Source of the DNA: Aminobacter anthyllidis
GTDB taxonomy: Bacteria > Pseudomonadota > Alphaproteobacteria > Rhizobiales > Rhizobiaceae
Assembly: GCF_018555685.1 (NCBI RefSeq)
Contig: NZ_JAFLWW010000018.1
Span: 1-41,944 of the forward strand
Direction: 5' to 3'
DNA length: 41,944 nt
Both the position numbers and the translations under genes were made by a program. The first letter of the stretch is position 1, and the number at the start of each line of letters is the position of its first letter. Below are positions 15,769 to 24,074 of this stretch, piece after piece. The notes under the pieces are model-generated. The model searched no databases. It was not told where the DNA came from and worked only from the letters and a program-made list of their open reading frames with translations.

Positions 15769-16359
15769 CTAGCTGAGATCAAATCGCTCAAGCATTTGCT
15801 TGAGCCGCAAGTTCTGATCACGAAGGTGTTCGACCAATAGCTGTCTGAGGCGTTTGTTCTCTGCTTCAAGCGCGGCGATAGCGTCCAGTGTGAGTGGCTC
15901 GGCAGCAATTTTGGACTGCTCGGATTGATCCTTGCTATTCCGTGCAGGCTGGCCGCGCCGGGCGCGTCGTTGAGGAGTGCGCTTTGATATCTTTCGAGGC
16001 CGTGACGAATGCAGGTCCTCCTGCGTTGCCCCAACAGACGCGGCCTCAGGCTGTTCGGCATTGAGCTCAGGCAACCCAGTCGCCGAATTGCCAGTAGCCG
16101 CGCTAGCGATTTGAGCAAGGTCGGTGGCAACTGCTGGTTCGTCTACGGAGTGCGTGTCGACCTTAACAGGCGATGTGACCGCACCGGTGCTGGCGCTATG
16201 GCGTGCGTGGCCCGGATAACTCAAATCCGCCTGCTGATCTTCGACCTCTCTGGCCAACGCCTTGAGATCCGTATCTCCCCAAATCGAGTTTGCCGGCGAC
16301 TTTGACTGCCGCCGCGGCGATTTGAACTCAACAACGAATTTCCGCTGTGGCGTCTTCAT
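15769..16359 (-). CDS. SyrB-like regulator, variant without the central HTH
   Basis: The 196-residue protein starts MKTPQRKFVVEFKSPRRQSK and then IWGDTDLKALAREVEDQ, a pattern I associate with a rhizobial SyrB-related family. The middle is low-complexity, then very basic (RPRKISKRTPQRRARRGQ). The last 45 residues form a leucine-zipper-like coiled coil (AALEAENKRLRQLLVEHLRD) that closely parallels the C-terminus of the SyrB-like protein at 16537-17019. It lacks the YYQWK helix-turn-helix seen there. SyrB in Sinorhizobium meliloti represses syrM, a symbiosis regulator. A hetero-oligomer between the two neighbours is plausible (inference). Confidence 0.6.
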   Translation of the reverse strand: MKTPQRKFVVEFKSPRRQSKSPANSIWGDTDLKALAREVEDQQADLSYPGHARHSASTGAVTSPVKVDTHSVDEPAVATDLAQIASAATGNSATGLPELNAEQPEAASVGATQEDLHSSRPRKISKRTPQRRARRGQPARNSKDQSEQSKIAAEPLTLDAIAALEAENKRLRQLLVEHLRDQNLRLKQMLERFDLS

Positions 16360-16536
16360 GGTCCATTCCAGGCAATATTTGATAGTGGCAGGCGCTCGTG
16401 GGCATGACTGCTCTTCATGTGCACATACAGCACGCAGCTGTCCGCTACAACGGACAGCGCAATGGCGTTGCTGGTCAGCATTGTTACTCCGCTCGATCGA
16501 GAGCGTCGTATTTCATTTGGCACGTTTGCGAACGTT

Positions 16537-17019
16537 CTAGTTCAGCCCCAGCCTCTTGCGTAGCTCGAGGTTTTCTGCCCGCAGCTTTTCCGCCAGCAGG
16601 CCGCGAAGCCGATTGTTTTCCGCTTCGAGCTGAACGAGCTCAGCCAGATCACTGCCGCCACTAGCGGTCCTCTCGACCTTCCGAGCGGCCGGGACTTCGT
16701 TCTTCTTGGCGGCAGGCTTTTGCTTTTCGTTGCGCTTCCACTGATAGTAGGTCTGCACCGATATCCCGGCGCTTTTGACCACCTCCTGCAGTGTGCTCAT
16801 GCCCTCGGCAACTTTCTTGCCGATCAGCTTGAGCTTTTCGGCTTTCTCACTTTCGCTATACGTCTTGCGTTTGGGACCTGGCTTTTCTACAGACGCAGGT
16901 TCTGACGCAGCACTACCGGCTTCCGCAGCCTTCTTACGCCTCGGCGACTTCTGCTGCTTAACAACAATTCCGTCATCCGTTTTACCGGCTACAGCCGATG
17001 CACCGTTTTCGTCATCCAT
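16537..17019 (-). CDS. SyrB-like transcriptional regulator
   Basis: The 160-residue product (ATG 17019, GAGGG upstream) has three parts: a Lys/Arg/Ala-rich N-terminus, a transposase-like HTH at about 55-100 (KTYSESEKAEKLKLIGKKVA, then SAGISVQTYYQWKR), and a C-terminal coiled coil (LVQLEAENNRLRGLLAEKLR). This order is that of SyrB from Sinorhizobium meliloti. Members are abundant on symbiotic plasmids, where the characterised one is a negative regulator of syrM. It lies 177 bases upstream of the second SyrB-like gene on the same strand. The DNA target here is unknown. Confidence 0.72.
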   Translation of the reverse strand: MDDENGASAVAGKTDDGIVVKQQKSPRRKKAAEAGSAASEPASVEKPGPKRKTYSESEKAEKLKLIGKKVAEGMSTLQEVVKSAGISVQTYYQWKRNEKQKPAAKKNEVPAARKVERTASGGSDLAELVQLEAENNRLRGLLAEKLRAENLELRKRLGLN

Positions 17020-17247
17020 ATGTGTCGCCCTCATTTGAGTAGCGCCATTACTCGAACGAGTAGCAAGTGGAGTCAACACTGTCAGGAAAATCGTCTTTAA
17101 GGCAGTGGCTGCTAATGTAACACTCCGCGCTTGGTGCGGTGGCCAAAACCATCAATCCAATTTCTGCTTTCCAAGCCTAAGGTTCATCGCGTGGATATCA
17201 AGCGTAGTCAGCTTGGGTGAATACACTCTGGTGCCTAGTAGATTTCG

Positions 17248-17949
17248 TCAGATAATTCTTTTGTCTTTTGCGATTGAAACGGCCTGCACCAAATTGGTCG
17301 CGTCAAGTTTCTTGCGGGCATTGTCGAGATAGAACTGGACGGTTCGATACTGGAGATTCGTGATGAGTGAGATCTCTCGCATGTACTTGCCCTTCGCTGC
17401 CCATTTTAAGCATACGGCCTCTTGAGATGACAGGCTCAAAGAACAACTCACGAGCTCGGTGTCGGCGATAGCGCGTAGCCGATGATGTATGTACAGGACG
17501 GCCTGTTCCGCTCGCGCCACGCTGCCAATCGTCGGACTTGTCGCCTGCGCAGTTGTGAGTGACAGCATCAGGATGCTGCCATAGCTGCCCTCCACCGGAA
17601 TCGTCAGCCCGGAGTGGAGGCCGTATTGCTTGGCCATGGAGCGGAACCGCTTTTCTTCGGTCGTGAGATAGCGGCTTGGCCAATCCTGAGCAGACCAGGC
17701 GAACATTTGCATGAGGCGCTTTGCCATTGTGACGACCGGGTCGATACGCGCAAACTGGCTTTCCAGATAGTCATTCTGCCACTCGAGCGGATAACTGTTG
17801 ATCGTAGAAATTTCCTTCGACGTTATCTCAAAATAGGCGAAACGTTCGAAGCCACAGGCAATCGAGAATAATTTCAACGCACTTCTGATCGATCGCTGGT
17901 CGTTCGATGTGTCGAGTGCATCGATGAGTGCCGTGATCTGTCCGTCCAA
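17248..17949 (-). CDS. traR: TraR-like LuxR-family regulator of conjugation
   Basis: The 233-residue product (TraR is 234) has an acyl-HSL-binding domain with all four TraR pocket residues in order: W and Y in EWQNDYL, D in ARIDPVV, and W in MFAWSAQDW. The C-terminal HTH reads LSLSSQEAVCLKWAAKGKYM, then YRTVQFYLDNARKKLDATN. It lies just downstream of the trb operon on the same strand, as traR lies near trb on several rhizobial plasmids. It likely activates trb transcription when bound to the signal from the luxI at 2916. No traM-like antiactivator gene was found in the window. The gene symbol is by similarity and position. Confidence 0.82.
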   Translation of the reverse strand: MDGQITALIDALDTSNDQRSIRSALKLFSIACGFERFAYFEITSKEISTINSYPLEWQNDYLESQFARIDPVVTMAKRLMQMFAWSAQDWPSRYLTTEEKRFRSMAKQYGLHSGLTIPVEGSYGSILMLSLTTAQATSPTIGSVARAEQAVLYIHHRLRAIADTELVSCSLSLSSQEAVCLKWAAKGKYMREISLITNLQYRTVQFYLDNARKKLDATNLVQAVSIAKDKRII

Positions 17950-18022
17950 GTGTCCTTCTCCGGGCTCAGAGATTATTGTAACGACTTCCCAATGCCTGAG
18001 GTATCGGACGGGTAATCACACG

Positions 18023-18044
18023 CAATCGCATAATCTGGCGATTG
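18023..18044. promoter_or_regulatory. Inverted repeat CAATCGC-N8-GCGATTG upstream of traR
   Basis: Perfect seven-base arms (18023-18029 and 18038-18044) lie about 74 bases before the TraR-like start. The position suits an operator controlling that gene, either by itself or by another factor. It does not resemble a lux box. Confidence 0.4.
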
Positions 18045-18153
18045 ACGTCTCTAATCATTCATGAAGGCACCTCACACGGTCGACGGCATCTATGGGCCTG
18101 CCCGCGCAAGGGCGAAGCAGGTTACGATCATCGAGCTGCCTGCGGCTCAAATG

Positions 18154-18197
18154 TCAGTTGTAAGATCAGTTATAAGAATTGTGCGAGTTTCTTATAA
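18154..18197. repeat. Two tandem 12-mers plus an inverted copy (TTATAAGAA motif)
   Basis: TCAGTTGTAAGA (18154-18165) is followed directly by TCAGTTATAAGA (18166-18177). The core TTATAAGAA (18170-18178) then recurs inverted as TTCTTATAA (18189-18197) with a ten-base spacer. The AT-rich cluster stands in GC-rich DNA between traR and trbI. It looks like a multi-site protein-binding region: an operator, or a transfer- or replication-type site. No nearby factor can be assigned to it. Confidence 0.5.
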
Positions 18198-18272
18198 TGA
18201 CGGTCGAGTCATGAAATCTCGCAGAGGTATTCGCGGAAGCCTGGACCCGTGGATTGTCGCGAGGCCATCAAA

Positions 18273-18398
18273 ATGGGGCTGAACCTGCTTCCAGAAAAGC
18301 ACCAGGAAGGAGTCCTGATTACGCTGAAGGATGGCTTGTCTTCAATAGGCTTGGACCTTAAGGGGTTCGGCAATACCGAAGCAACTGTCAAACCGTAG
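18273..18398 (+). CDS. Possible 41-aa small protein
   Basis: An ATG at 18273 with GAGG eight bases upstream opens a frame encoding MGLNLLPEKHQEGVLITLKD, then GLSSIGLDLKGFGNTE, ending at TAG 18398. Composition is protein-like and the frame starts 76 bases after the TTATAAGAA repeat cluster, which could be its control region. It opposes the trb genes and traR. The bases between 17950 and 18578 hold no other convincing gene. It could also be the end of a decayed gene. Confidence 0.25.
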   Translation: MGLNLLPEKHQEGVLITLKDGLSSIGLDLKGFGNTEATVKP

Positions 18399-18578
18399 TC
18401 GCCCATATCACCATGCTTGGAGAGTGACCGCGCCTATCGGCAGCGGCTACTAACCCTTGGAGGACGCTTTGGGACCGAACGGCTGATGGCCGCGTTCGCC
18501 AGGAAATCGGAACCATTTTGAGGGGGCAGAGAGGCGGAGGCCAAGATAAGGTCGCCAGCCCGCTCGCCGACCATGGTC

Positions 18579-19886
18579 TCAACCTCGATAAGCACTTGGA
18601 AAGACAATGTCCTGGTCGACGAGAACGTTGAACTTATAGCCAGGTCGGATTTCGAGGGTAGGTTGGACGTCGAGATTCTTGCTGATGGTGCGTTCAGCGA
18701 CGCGCCCAAAAGTCTCGGCGAAATTCCGCCGGGCGGCATCGGACGCAGTGTCGTGGTTGGCGCGCGTCGATGAATTTGGCACAGCCATGTCGATGCCGGT
18801 GCCGATGATCGCGAGGAGGATCGCCGAGCCGAATGTCTTGAAATAATGGTTGTCGACCTTGTCCTTGAAGCCACCATTGCCTTCAGCGTCTGTGCCCGCC
18901 ATGCCGCCGATCTGCAAAGTCGAGCCGTTCGGAAAGATGATGTCGGTCCAGACAACGAGCACGCGTGATTGGCCGAACGAAACCTCGGCGTCGTAACGGC
19001 CGAAAAGCTTGGTTCCCCGGGGAATGAGCAGACGATGACCGGTGGCACTGTCATAGACGTTCTGACTGACCTGGGCGGTAATGCGGCCGGGCAGGTCGGA
19101 AGTGATGCCGGTGATCAATATCGCCGGTATTACCGAACCGCGTTTCAGTTCGTAGGGCGATTGCTGTGGCAGGAGCTTGTTCGGCAGATAACCGAGTTCC
19201 CTCATGTCAGCGTTGTAGAAGTCTTCCTTGGCGCGCTGGCCATTCGGATCAAGGCTCTGACCGCCGATACCCGCCTGGAGTGCCGCAGCATAGAGATTGG
19301 CAGCCGAGGCAGAGGTAGCCGATGCTGCCGGGGCATTGCCGATGTCCGTCAGTTCGCCCGTTTCGGCCGCTTCAAGCTTGTTGAGGCTGATGGTGAGAGG
19401 CGAGTCATAGGCAGCGTCATTGGCCTGCAACCGTGCCATCTTCTGACGATGGCGCTCACGAATGTATTGCTCGCGCTGCTCACGCTCGAGGCGAGCTTTC
19501 CAGACCTCCTCGGGTTCGCTCTGTTCGACAGATTGCCCATCGCTCCGTGGTCGGGCTTCGAACGGATTGTCGGTCGCCTTCTGCGGCTCCGCCGGAGCAA
19601 TCGGTGACGGTTGCAGTGTGGCCGCTTCAGCCGGCTCACCGATGATACCGTCCGACACTCCACGTTTCAGGTGGTCGGCGAATGTTGATGCCGAGATGTT
19701 CGAGGCGGCGTCGATGGCATCGTCACCACGAAAGAACAGGCCGCGCGACGTCAGGCCAAAGATGATGACGGCGAAGAACAGTATGACCAGAAGGCCGGCC
19801 ACAATCACCGGCAGCCGGTTGAGGCGGCGGATACCAAAGCCGCTCTCCTCGTTTGGCGCACCGCCGAGCTTCAAGGATTGAACCAT
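18579..19886 (-). CDS. trbI: Conjugal transfer protein TrbI
   Basis: TrbI is the VirB10-like energy-transducing component spanning inner and outer membranes in the mating-pair channel. The 435-residue product has a short cytoplasmic start, one membrane helix (LPVIVAGLLVILFFAVIIFG), a Pro/Glu-rich periplasmic linker, and the C-terminal VirB10 domain. That domain includes the RGSVIPAILITGITSDLPG strand region, LLIPRGTKLFGRYDAEVSFG and the ending YKFNVLVDQDIVFP. ATG at 19886 has GGGAGG upstream. It is the last trb gene, 11 bases after trbH. Confidence 0.93.
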   Translation of the reverse strand: MVQSLKLGGAPNEESGFGIRRLNRLPVIVAGLLVILFFAVIIFGLTSRGLFFRGDDAIDAASNISASTFADHLKRGVSDGIIGEPAEAATLQPSPIAPAEPQKATDNPFEARPRSDGQSVEQSEPEEVWKARLEREQREQYIRERHRQKMARLQANDAAYDSPLTISLNKLEAAETGELTDIGNAPAASATSASAANLYAAALQAGIGGQSLDPNGQRAKEDFYNADMRELGYLPNKLLPQQSPYELKRGSVIPAILITGITSDLPGRITAQVSQNVYDSATGHRLLIPRGTKLFGRYDAEVSFGQSRVLVVWTDIIFPNGSTLQIGGMAGTDAEGNGGFKDKVDNHYFKTFGSAILLAIIGTGIDMAVPNSSTRANHDTASDAARRNFAETFGRVAERTISKNLDVQPTLEIRPGYKFNVLVDQDIVFPSAYRG

Positions 19887-19897
19887 GCCTCCCTCCC

Positions 19898-20326
19898 CTA
19901 TCCGCGGCGCATGACTGAGAGCGGACTTGCAGGAGATGCCCCCGACAGTGTCGTCTGGTAAGCGCGTCCGAGTTCAACGGTGCTTGTCGACATTCGCACG
20001 AGGATCTGGCCCTCATGGCTGTCGACGACATAGGCAAGAGGGATCTCTTTCTGGCCGTCCGTTTGCTGGTCCGTGGCGACGGCATAACCCCACCCCTTCA
20101 GCGACGTTTCGAGCGCCTGGCCGAAGGGTGAGCTGTCAGGTTTCAAGATGATGGTGCCGTTTGCCGGGCCAATCTGTTCGGCAAACTTGGTCACCATGTC
20201 GCCTGCAATGGCGCTCGCAGCGGATCCGGAAATCTCAGGCGGCGCTGAACTGGCGACGAGGCCGTCGGTCGTGGACGTCTGACAACCGGCGCACGATAAA
20301 AGCAGAACGGCAAAGGTCCCGCGCAT
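19898..20326 (-). CDS. trbH: Conjugal transfer lipoprotein TrbH
   Basis: The 142-residue protein starts with a short hydrophobic signal ending LLLSCAGC, a lipobox with the lipidated cysteine at about residue 15, so it should be an outer-membrane lipoprotein. It contains an Ala/Ser-rich stretch, then [20 protein letters not shown]-like sequence typical of TrbH. Within the mating-pair apparatus TrbH has the position of the small lipoprotein partner of TrbG, comparable to VirB7. It sits between trbG and trbI with gaps of two and eleven bases. Confidence 0.85.
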   Translation of the reverse strand: MRGTFAVLLLSCAGCQTSTTDGLVASSAPPEISGSAASAIAGDMVTKFAEQIGPANGTIILKPDSSPFGQALETSLKGWGYAVATDQQTDGQKEIPLAYVVDSHEGQILVRMSTSTVELGRAYQTTLSGASPASPLSVMRRG

Positions 20327-20328
20327 TC

Positions 20329-21198
20329 TCAGCCCCCTCGCCTGATGGTGATCTTTTCCTGTTTCCAGCCGACCCCCGAGACAAGGACAGCGCGCTCGAC
20401 ATGATAGTCGACCACCATCATGTCGCCTTTCATCCGATAATTGACGACCCGGTTCTCTCCCCCTGAAACTACGAACAGCACCGGAGCATCCTGTCCGGAG
20501 ATCGATCGCGGAAACTGGATGTAGGTCTTGGTCCCGTCGGAATAGACCCGTGTCGGGCGCCAGCGGGCATTGCCGGAGACGGAATAGCCAAAATTCAATT
20601 GCTCAGCCGGAACGCCTGCGCCTGGAACTATGCTTGCTTCGAGCCGTGCGTTCATGTCGGCCAGTTTCGCGCTCACATCTTCCGGATACTCAAACCCGAC
20701 ACGCGCCATATACTGGTTTTGATGCGACTTGAGCTGGATGTGGTAGGTACGTCGTGATGTGGTGACCACCATCGACGTAACAAGATCTGGCTCGGACGGC
20801 TTGACGATCAGGTGGATCGCCTGTCCGCCGATGGCGCCGGAGGTCGCTGGCTCAACCTTCCAGCGCACCGTATCGCCGACCAGTACGTCGCGCACTGCCT
20901 CGCCTGCCTGGAGCTCGATGTCGCAGACCTGCAAGGGCGAGCAGACAACGGAAGGCTGGATTTCGCCATAGAGAAAAATAACCTTGCCGTCGGCGCCCTT
21001 GGTGACGAGGCCCTTCTTTCCGCGCCATTGCCCGGAAATTCCTGTCCCCTTTTGCTCGTTGGCACTCATGCCCTCGGCATGGGCTTTCGGCACAAAGGTT
21101 GGAGCGGCGCAGAGTGCAGCGACGATCGTGGCTGCGACGGGGAGAATTGCACCGACGTTTCTGGTGGCAATGATCATGAGTGGGGCTATGCCTTTCAT
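20329..21198 (-). CDS. trbG: Conjugal transfer protein TrbG
   Basis: TrbG is the VirB9-like outer-membrane-complex subunit. The 289-residue product begins at ATG 21198, which overlaps the trbF stop (ATGA). It has a signal peptide ([20 protein letters not shown], cleavage near AHA). The body is beta-rich and typical of VirB9/CagX proteins: [33 protein letters not shown], then a C-terminal domain with [40 protein letters not shown] and [20 protein letters not shown]. It partners TrbH and TrbI. Confidence 0.93.
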   Translation of the reverse strand: MKGIAPLMIIATRNVGAILPVAATIVAALCAAPTFVPKAHAEGMSANEQKGTGISGQWRGKKGLVTKGADGKVIFLYGEIQPSVVCSPLQVCDIELQAGEAVRDVLVGDTVRWKVEPATSGAIGGQAIHLIVKPSEPDLVTSMVVTTSRRTYHIQLKSHQNQYMARVGFEYPEDVSAKLADMNARLEASIVPGAGVPAEQLNFGYSVSGNARWRPTRVYSDGTKTYIQFPRSISGQDAPVLFVVSGGENRVVNYRMKGDMMVVDYHVERAVLVSGVGWKQEKITIRRGG

Positions 21199-21857
21199 AG
21201 CTGAGCGGTCCAGTCGAAGTCGCGCAGGTAAAGACCGATAGGGTTGAGCCGGATGACTCCCTCGTCCTGGGGCGCGGTCAGCGTGACGGTGGCGATGCCG
21301 CGGAAGCGACGCAATGCCGTCTCTTTGCCCTTGCGGTCGCGTTCGAATTCGGTCCAGTCGATCTGGAATGATTGCGGTGAGAGCGCCACGATGTTGTTGA
21401 CCTCGATGGAGACTGTCGCGGTCCTGGCCTTGTCGAAGGGCGAGCTCGATCGGAACCACGCATTGACCTTCTCGGTCGCAGGATCTGACGTCCTCAAGAG
21501 CGCATAGGTACGGTCGATATATTGTTTTTGGACCACCGCATCGGGCGTCACGCTACGGAAATTGGAGACGAAGCTGCCAAGGGTCGCGCGCACGACACGC
21601 GTGTCAGCATATTCAATCTGCTGCGGGAAGCCCGCATGCGCTGAAGTCCCGAGCTTGTCGACTTCCACGATAAAGGGAACGAGCTTGACTTGCGTACTCT
21701 GGAACAGCGCATAGGAGAAGCCGATCACTGCCATGGTCATTCCAGTGATGCCGACGATGCGCCAGCCGGCAGCAGCCCTCACATAGGAGCCGTAGCGCTC
21801 GTTCCATTCCTGGCGAGCGGCGAGATAGGGGTTTTCGGGCGGGTTGCGCTCGGCCAT
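21195..21857 (-). CDS. trbF: Conjugal transfer protein TrbF
   Basis: TrbF is the VirB8-like inner-membrane assembly factor. The true start is ATG 21857 (220 residues); upstream codons of the open frame overlap trbL. The N-terminus has the family signature [20 protein letters not shown], then one membrane helix ([19 protein letters not shown]) and a periplasmic NTF2-like domain with [20 protein letters not shown] and the ending [17 protein letters not shown]. It lies 17 bases after trbL and overlaps trbG by four bases. Confidence 0.93.
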   Translation of the reverse strand: MAERNPPENPYLAARQEWNERYGSYVRAAAGWRIVGITGMTMAVIGFSYALFQSTQVKLVPFIVEVDKLGTSAHAGFPQQIEYADTRVVRATLGSFVSNFRSVTPDAVVQKQYIDRTYALLRTSDPATEKVNAWFRSSSPFDKARTATVSIEVNNIVALSPQSFQIDWTEFERDRKGKETALRRFRGIATVTLTAPQDEGVIRLNPIGLYLRDFDWTAQL

Positions 21858-21874
21858 GACTGGCGTTCTCCATG

Positions 21875-23065
21875 CTACTTGTTCTCGTTGAGAGGCTGCG
21901 GAGATGGCGCGGGCTTGCCCGGTGGCCTGCTTTGGTCGAGTTTGGCATTGGCAAGCCCGAGCAAAGACCCTGCGTGGGCTCCCGGCGAGGCAATCGCCTT
22001 TTCCTTGGCCGCAGATCCAGCAGCCCATCCTGCATTACCGATGCCAGCGGCCATGCCGCGTAGGGCTGCAGCCGCCATGGAAGAGCCACCTGCTCTGGCC
22101 GCACTTGCCGTCGCAGCGCCACTGGCGGCGGCACTTGCGCCAAGGAAGGCACCACCAGCCGCGAAGGTCGCTGCTTGCCCGCCATGTCGTATCGCCTCCA
22201 TGCCACCGGCGACGGAGGCTCCTTGCACCACACCCTGGAGGATAGCCGGCACGTACATGGCGATGATGAACACGACGACGGCTATGCCGGCGATGGCGAG
22301 TGTGGTGACAAACTGTTCGGACTTGCCCGTCGGTGCGTCAGCCAGACCAAGTAGAACCTCCGAGCCGATCCGCGCGATCATGACCAGCGCCATCAGCTTC
22401 ATCCCGACCGAGAAAGCATAGATGAGGTAGCGAACGGCAAAATCCTTGGTGAAGGACGAGCCGCCGAGGCCGAGCATGATCATGCCGGCGAGAAGGCCAA
22501 CATACATCTCAACGAGGACTGCAACGAAGATCGCCGCGACCAAGCTGAAACAGACGACCACCACGACCATGGCGAAGACGGCGGCGATCGCAAGGGCATT
22601 GTCTTCGAACAAGCCGAACTTTGCCTGTTCAGACATCTTCGAGGCGACGCGGATGCCGGCGTCGAAGATGTTCGCGGGTGATGCTGATCCGCCACTGGCG
22701 CCGATCTGGAAAAGGCTGTCGACGATCGCCTTGGCGAAGCTCGGGCCCTGGTCCAGGATGAATGCGAAGAGGCCAATGAACATGATCCGGCGCACGAGCT
22801 CTCCAAACCAGCTGTCGAGCGAGGCGGTGTTGATCGCGAGCCAGACAGCAGCGATCGCAACCTCGATCCCGGCAAGGATCCAAAACAGCGAACGGGCCGC
22901 GTTCATCACCGTCGTCTGCCAACCACGCGCGGCCGTCACGACTTGGTTCTCGAGTGTGGTCAGCACCGAACCCTGCTGCGCCAACACAGGCGTACTGGCG
23001 AGCAGGATCATGCCGATCACTGTGAAGGCGAGCTGGCAACTGGCGGCTTGTTTGATTGTTACCAT
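21875..23065 (-). CDS. trbL: Conjugal transfer protein TrbL
   Basis: TrbL is the VirB6-like polytopic inner-membrane channel component. The 396-residue protein has a signal-like first helix ([20 protein letters not shown]), then five or six long hydrophobic segments, including [20 protein letters not shown] and [20 protein letters not shown]. An Ala/Gly-rich stretch at 270-345 follows ([20 protein letters not shown], then many AAS/AAG). The C-terminal tail is polar. ATG at 23065 overlaps the trbK stop. The Ala-rich tail is typical of rhizobial TrbL proteins. Confidence 0.93.
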   Translation of the reverse strand: MVTIKQAASCQLAFTVIGMILLASTPVLAQQGSVLTTLENQVVTAARGWQTTVMNAARSLFWILAGIEVAIAAVWLAINTASLDSWFGELVRRIMFIGLFAFILDQGPSFAKAIVDSLFQIGASGGSASPANIFDAGIRVASKMSEQAKFGLFEDNALAIAAVFAMVVVVVCFSLVAAIFVAVLVEMYVGLLAGMIMLGLGGSSFTKDFAVRYLIYAFSVGMKLMALVMIARIGSEVLLGLADAPTGKSEQFVTTLAIAGIAVVVFIIAMYVPAILQGVVQGASVAGGMEAIRHGGQAATFAAGGAFLGASAAASGAATASAARAGGSSMAAAALRGMAAGIGNAGWAAGSAAKEKAIASPGAHAGSLLGLANAKLDQSRPPGKPAPSPQPLNENK

Positions 23066-23271
23066 CGCGGCCGCATCTCCTGACCGCCGCGTACGTCCCG
23101 ATCCGGATTGCCGCCGAAGAAGTTTTCAGCCCGCTCGCGCCGCGCGGTGGCCGATATCGATGCGGGCCCCTCGTTCACCCGTGCGGGTTGCCGCAGCATC
23201 CAGATAGCGCCGCCCGCGCAGAAGCTGATGACGACCCCAATCGCCATTCCAATGATCATGGAAGAGTTCAC
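23059..23271 (-). CDS. TrbK-alt, putative entry-exclusion protein
   Basis: The 70-residue product starts at a GTG that overlaps the trbJ stop (GTGA), with GGAG eight bases upstream; ATG 23259 is an alternative. One N-terminal membrane helix (MIIGMAIGVVISFCAGGAIW) is followed by a charged tail ending RERAENFFGGNPDRDVRGGQ and then EMRPRW. This is the TrbK-alt form, distinct from the cysteine-containing classical TrbK. It should block mating between cells carrying the same plasmid. The C-terminal motif is shared with TrbJ. Confidence 0.82.
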   Translation of the reverse strand: MNSSMIIGMAIGVVISFCAGGAIWMLRQPARVNEGPASISATARRERAENFFGGNPDRDVRGGQEMRPRW

Positions 23272-24074
23272 CAGCGCGGCTCCATCATTTGGCCGCCCCG
23301 CACATTGGGCAGTGTCGAATCGAAGAAGTTTTGGCGCCGCGCCTGAGCTAGGTCCTTGTCCGCCTGTCTGGACTGGAACCATGTTCCCATCATCGTCGTC
23401 TGTTGCGAGACCAGCCCGCGAAGCTTCTGGAATTGCGCCACCTGCTGGGCCGCTATCTGATGGCCGATCTGAAGCGCTTTCATCTGGCCGTCGGCGGTCT
23501 CCGACATGGAGCGCAGCGAGCTCATGGTGGATTCCTCCGAGGTGAATTGGTCAGCCGTCAGCCCTGCCGCCTTCAGCGTACCGGCGATGGTGTCTCGGTT
23601 CGTTTCCGACCAGGTCTGGTAGTTGGCGGAGAAGGTTTCGCCATCGGCGAGGCCCGTCTTGAAATCGGCAAAGCTTTGAAAGCGCTGCTTGAGCACGTCA
23701 TCGACATTGCCCATCGAAAAAGCGATGCTCTGGCCCTGCCGGACCACGGCTTGCAGCTTCTTGAGGTCGCCTTCGACCTGCCCCCAAATGTGCTTGGGCA
23801 GCCGGGCGGTGTTTTGAAGCAGGTTGTTGTAGATATTAAGCTGGTTCTGGATCTGCTCGGCTAGCTGCGTGATCTGCTTGATCTGGTTGTTGACCTGCTC
23901 GGCCGACTTGCCGACAAGCGCGATCAACTCGGCATTGTTGAGGAGCTGTGTCCATTCGGTTGCCTGGCCGGTTACGCCGCCGGCGTGACCGGTTATCGGC
24001 GCGACCGTGATGACGATGAACATGACCGCGGCACCGGCCGTTCGCAGCCTATGCGGACGGAAACAACGATGCAT
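23268..24074 (-). CDS. trbJ: Conjugal transfer protein TrbJ
   Basis: TrbJ is the VirB5-like minor-pilin or periplasmic component. The 268-residue product begins at ATG 24074 (GAGGAG seven bases upstream) and overlaps the end of trbE. It has a signal peptide (AAVMFIVITVAPITGHAGG). The body is long helical coiled coil, for example AEQVNNQIKQITQLAEQIQN and GQMKALQIGHQIAAQQVAQF. It ends VRGGQMMEPRW, very like the tail of the following TrbK-alt. Confidence 0.92.
   Translation of the reverse strand: MHRCFRPHRLRTAGAAVMFIVITVAPITGHAGGVTGQATEWTQLLNNAELIALVGKSAEQVNNQIKQITQLAEQIQNQLNIYNNLLQNTARLPKHIWGQVEGDLKKLQAVVRQGQSIAFSMGNVDDVLKQRFQSFADFKTGLADGETFSANYQTWSETNRDTIAGTLKAAGLTADQFTSEESTMSSLRSMSETADGQMKALQIGHQIAAQQVAQFQKLRGLVSQQTTMMGTWFQSRQADKDLAQARRQNFFDSTLPNVRGGQMMEPRW

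Noticed and set aside
18388-18578. A short minus-strand frame after trbI (MVGERAGDLILASASLPPQN)
   Set aside because: It sits where some trb operons carry a DUF2274 gene and GAGG lies before it, but the sequence does not match that family and is low in structure.
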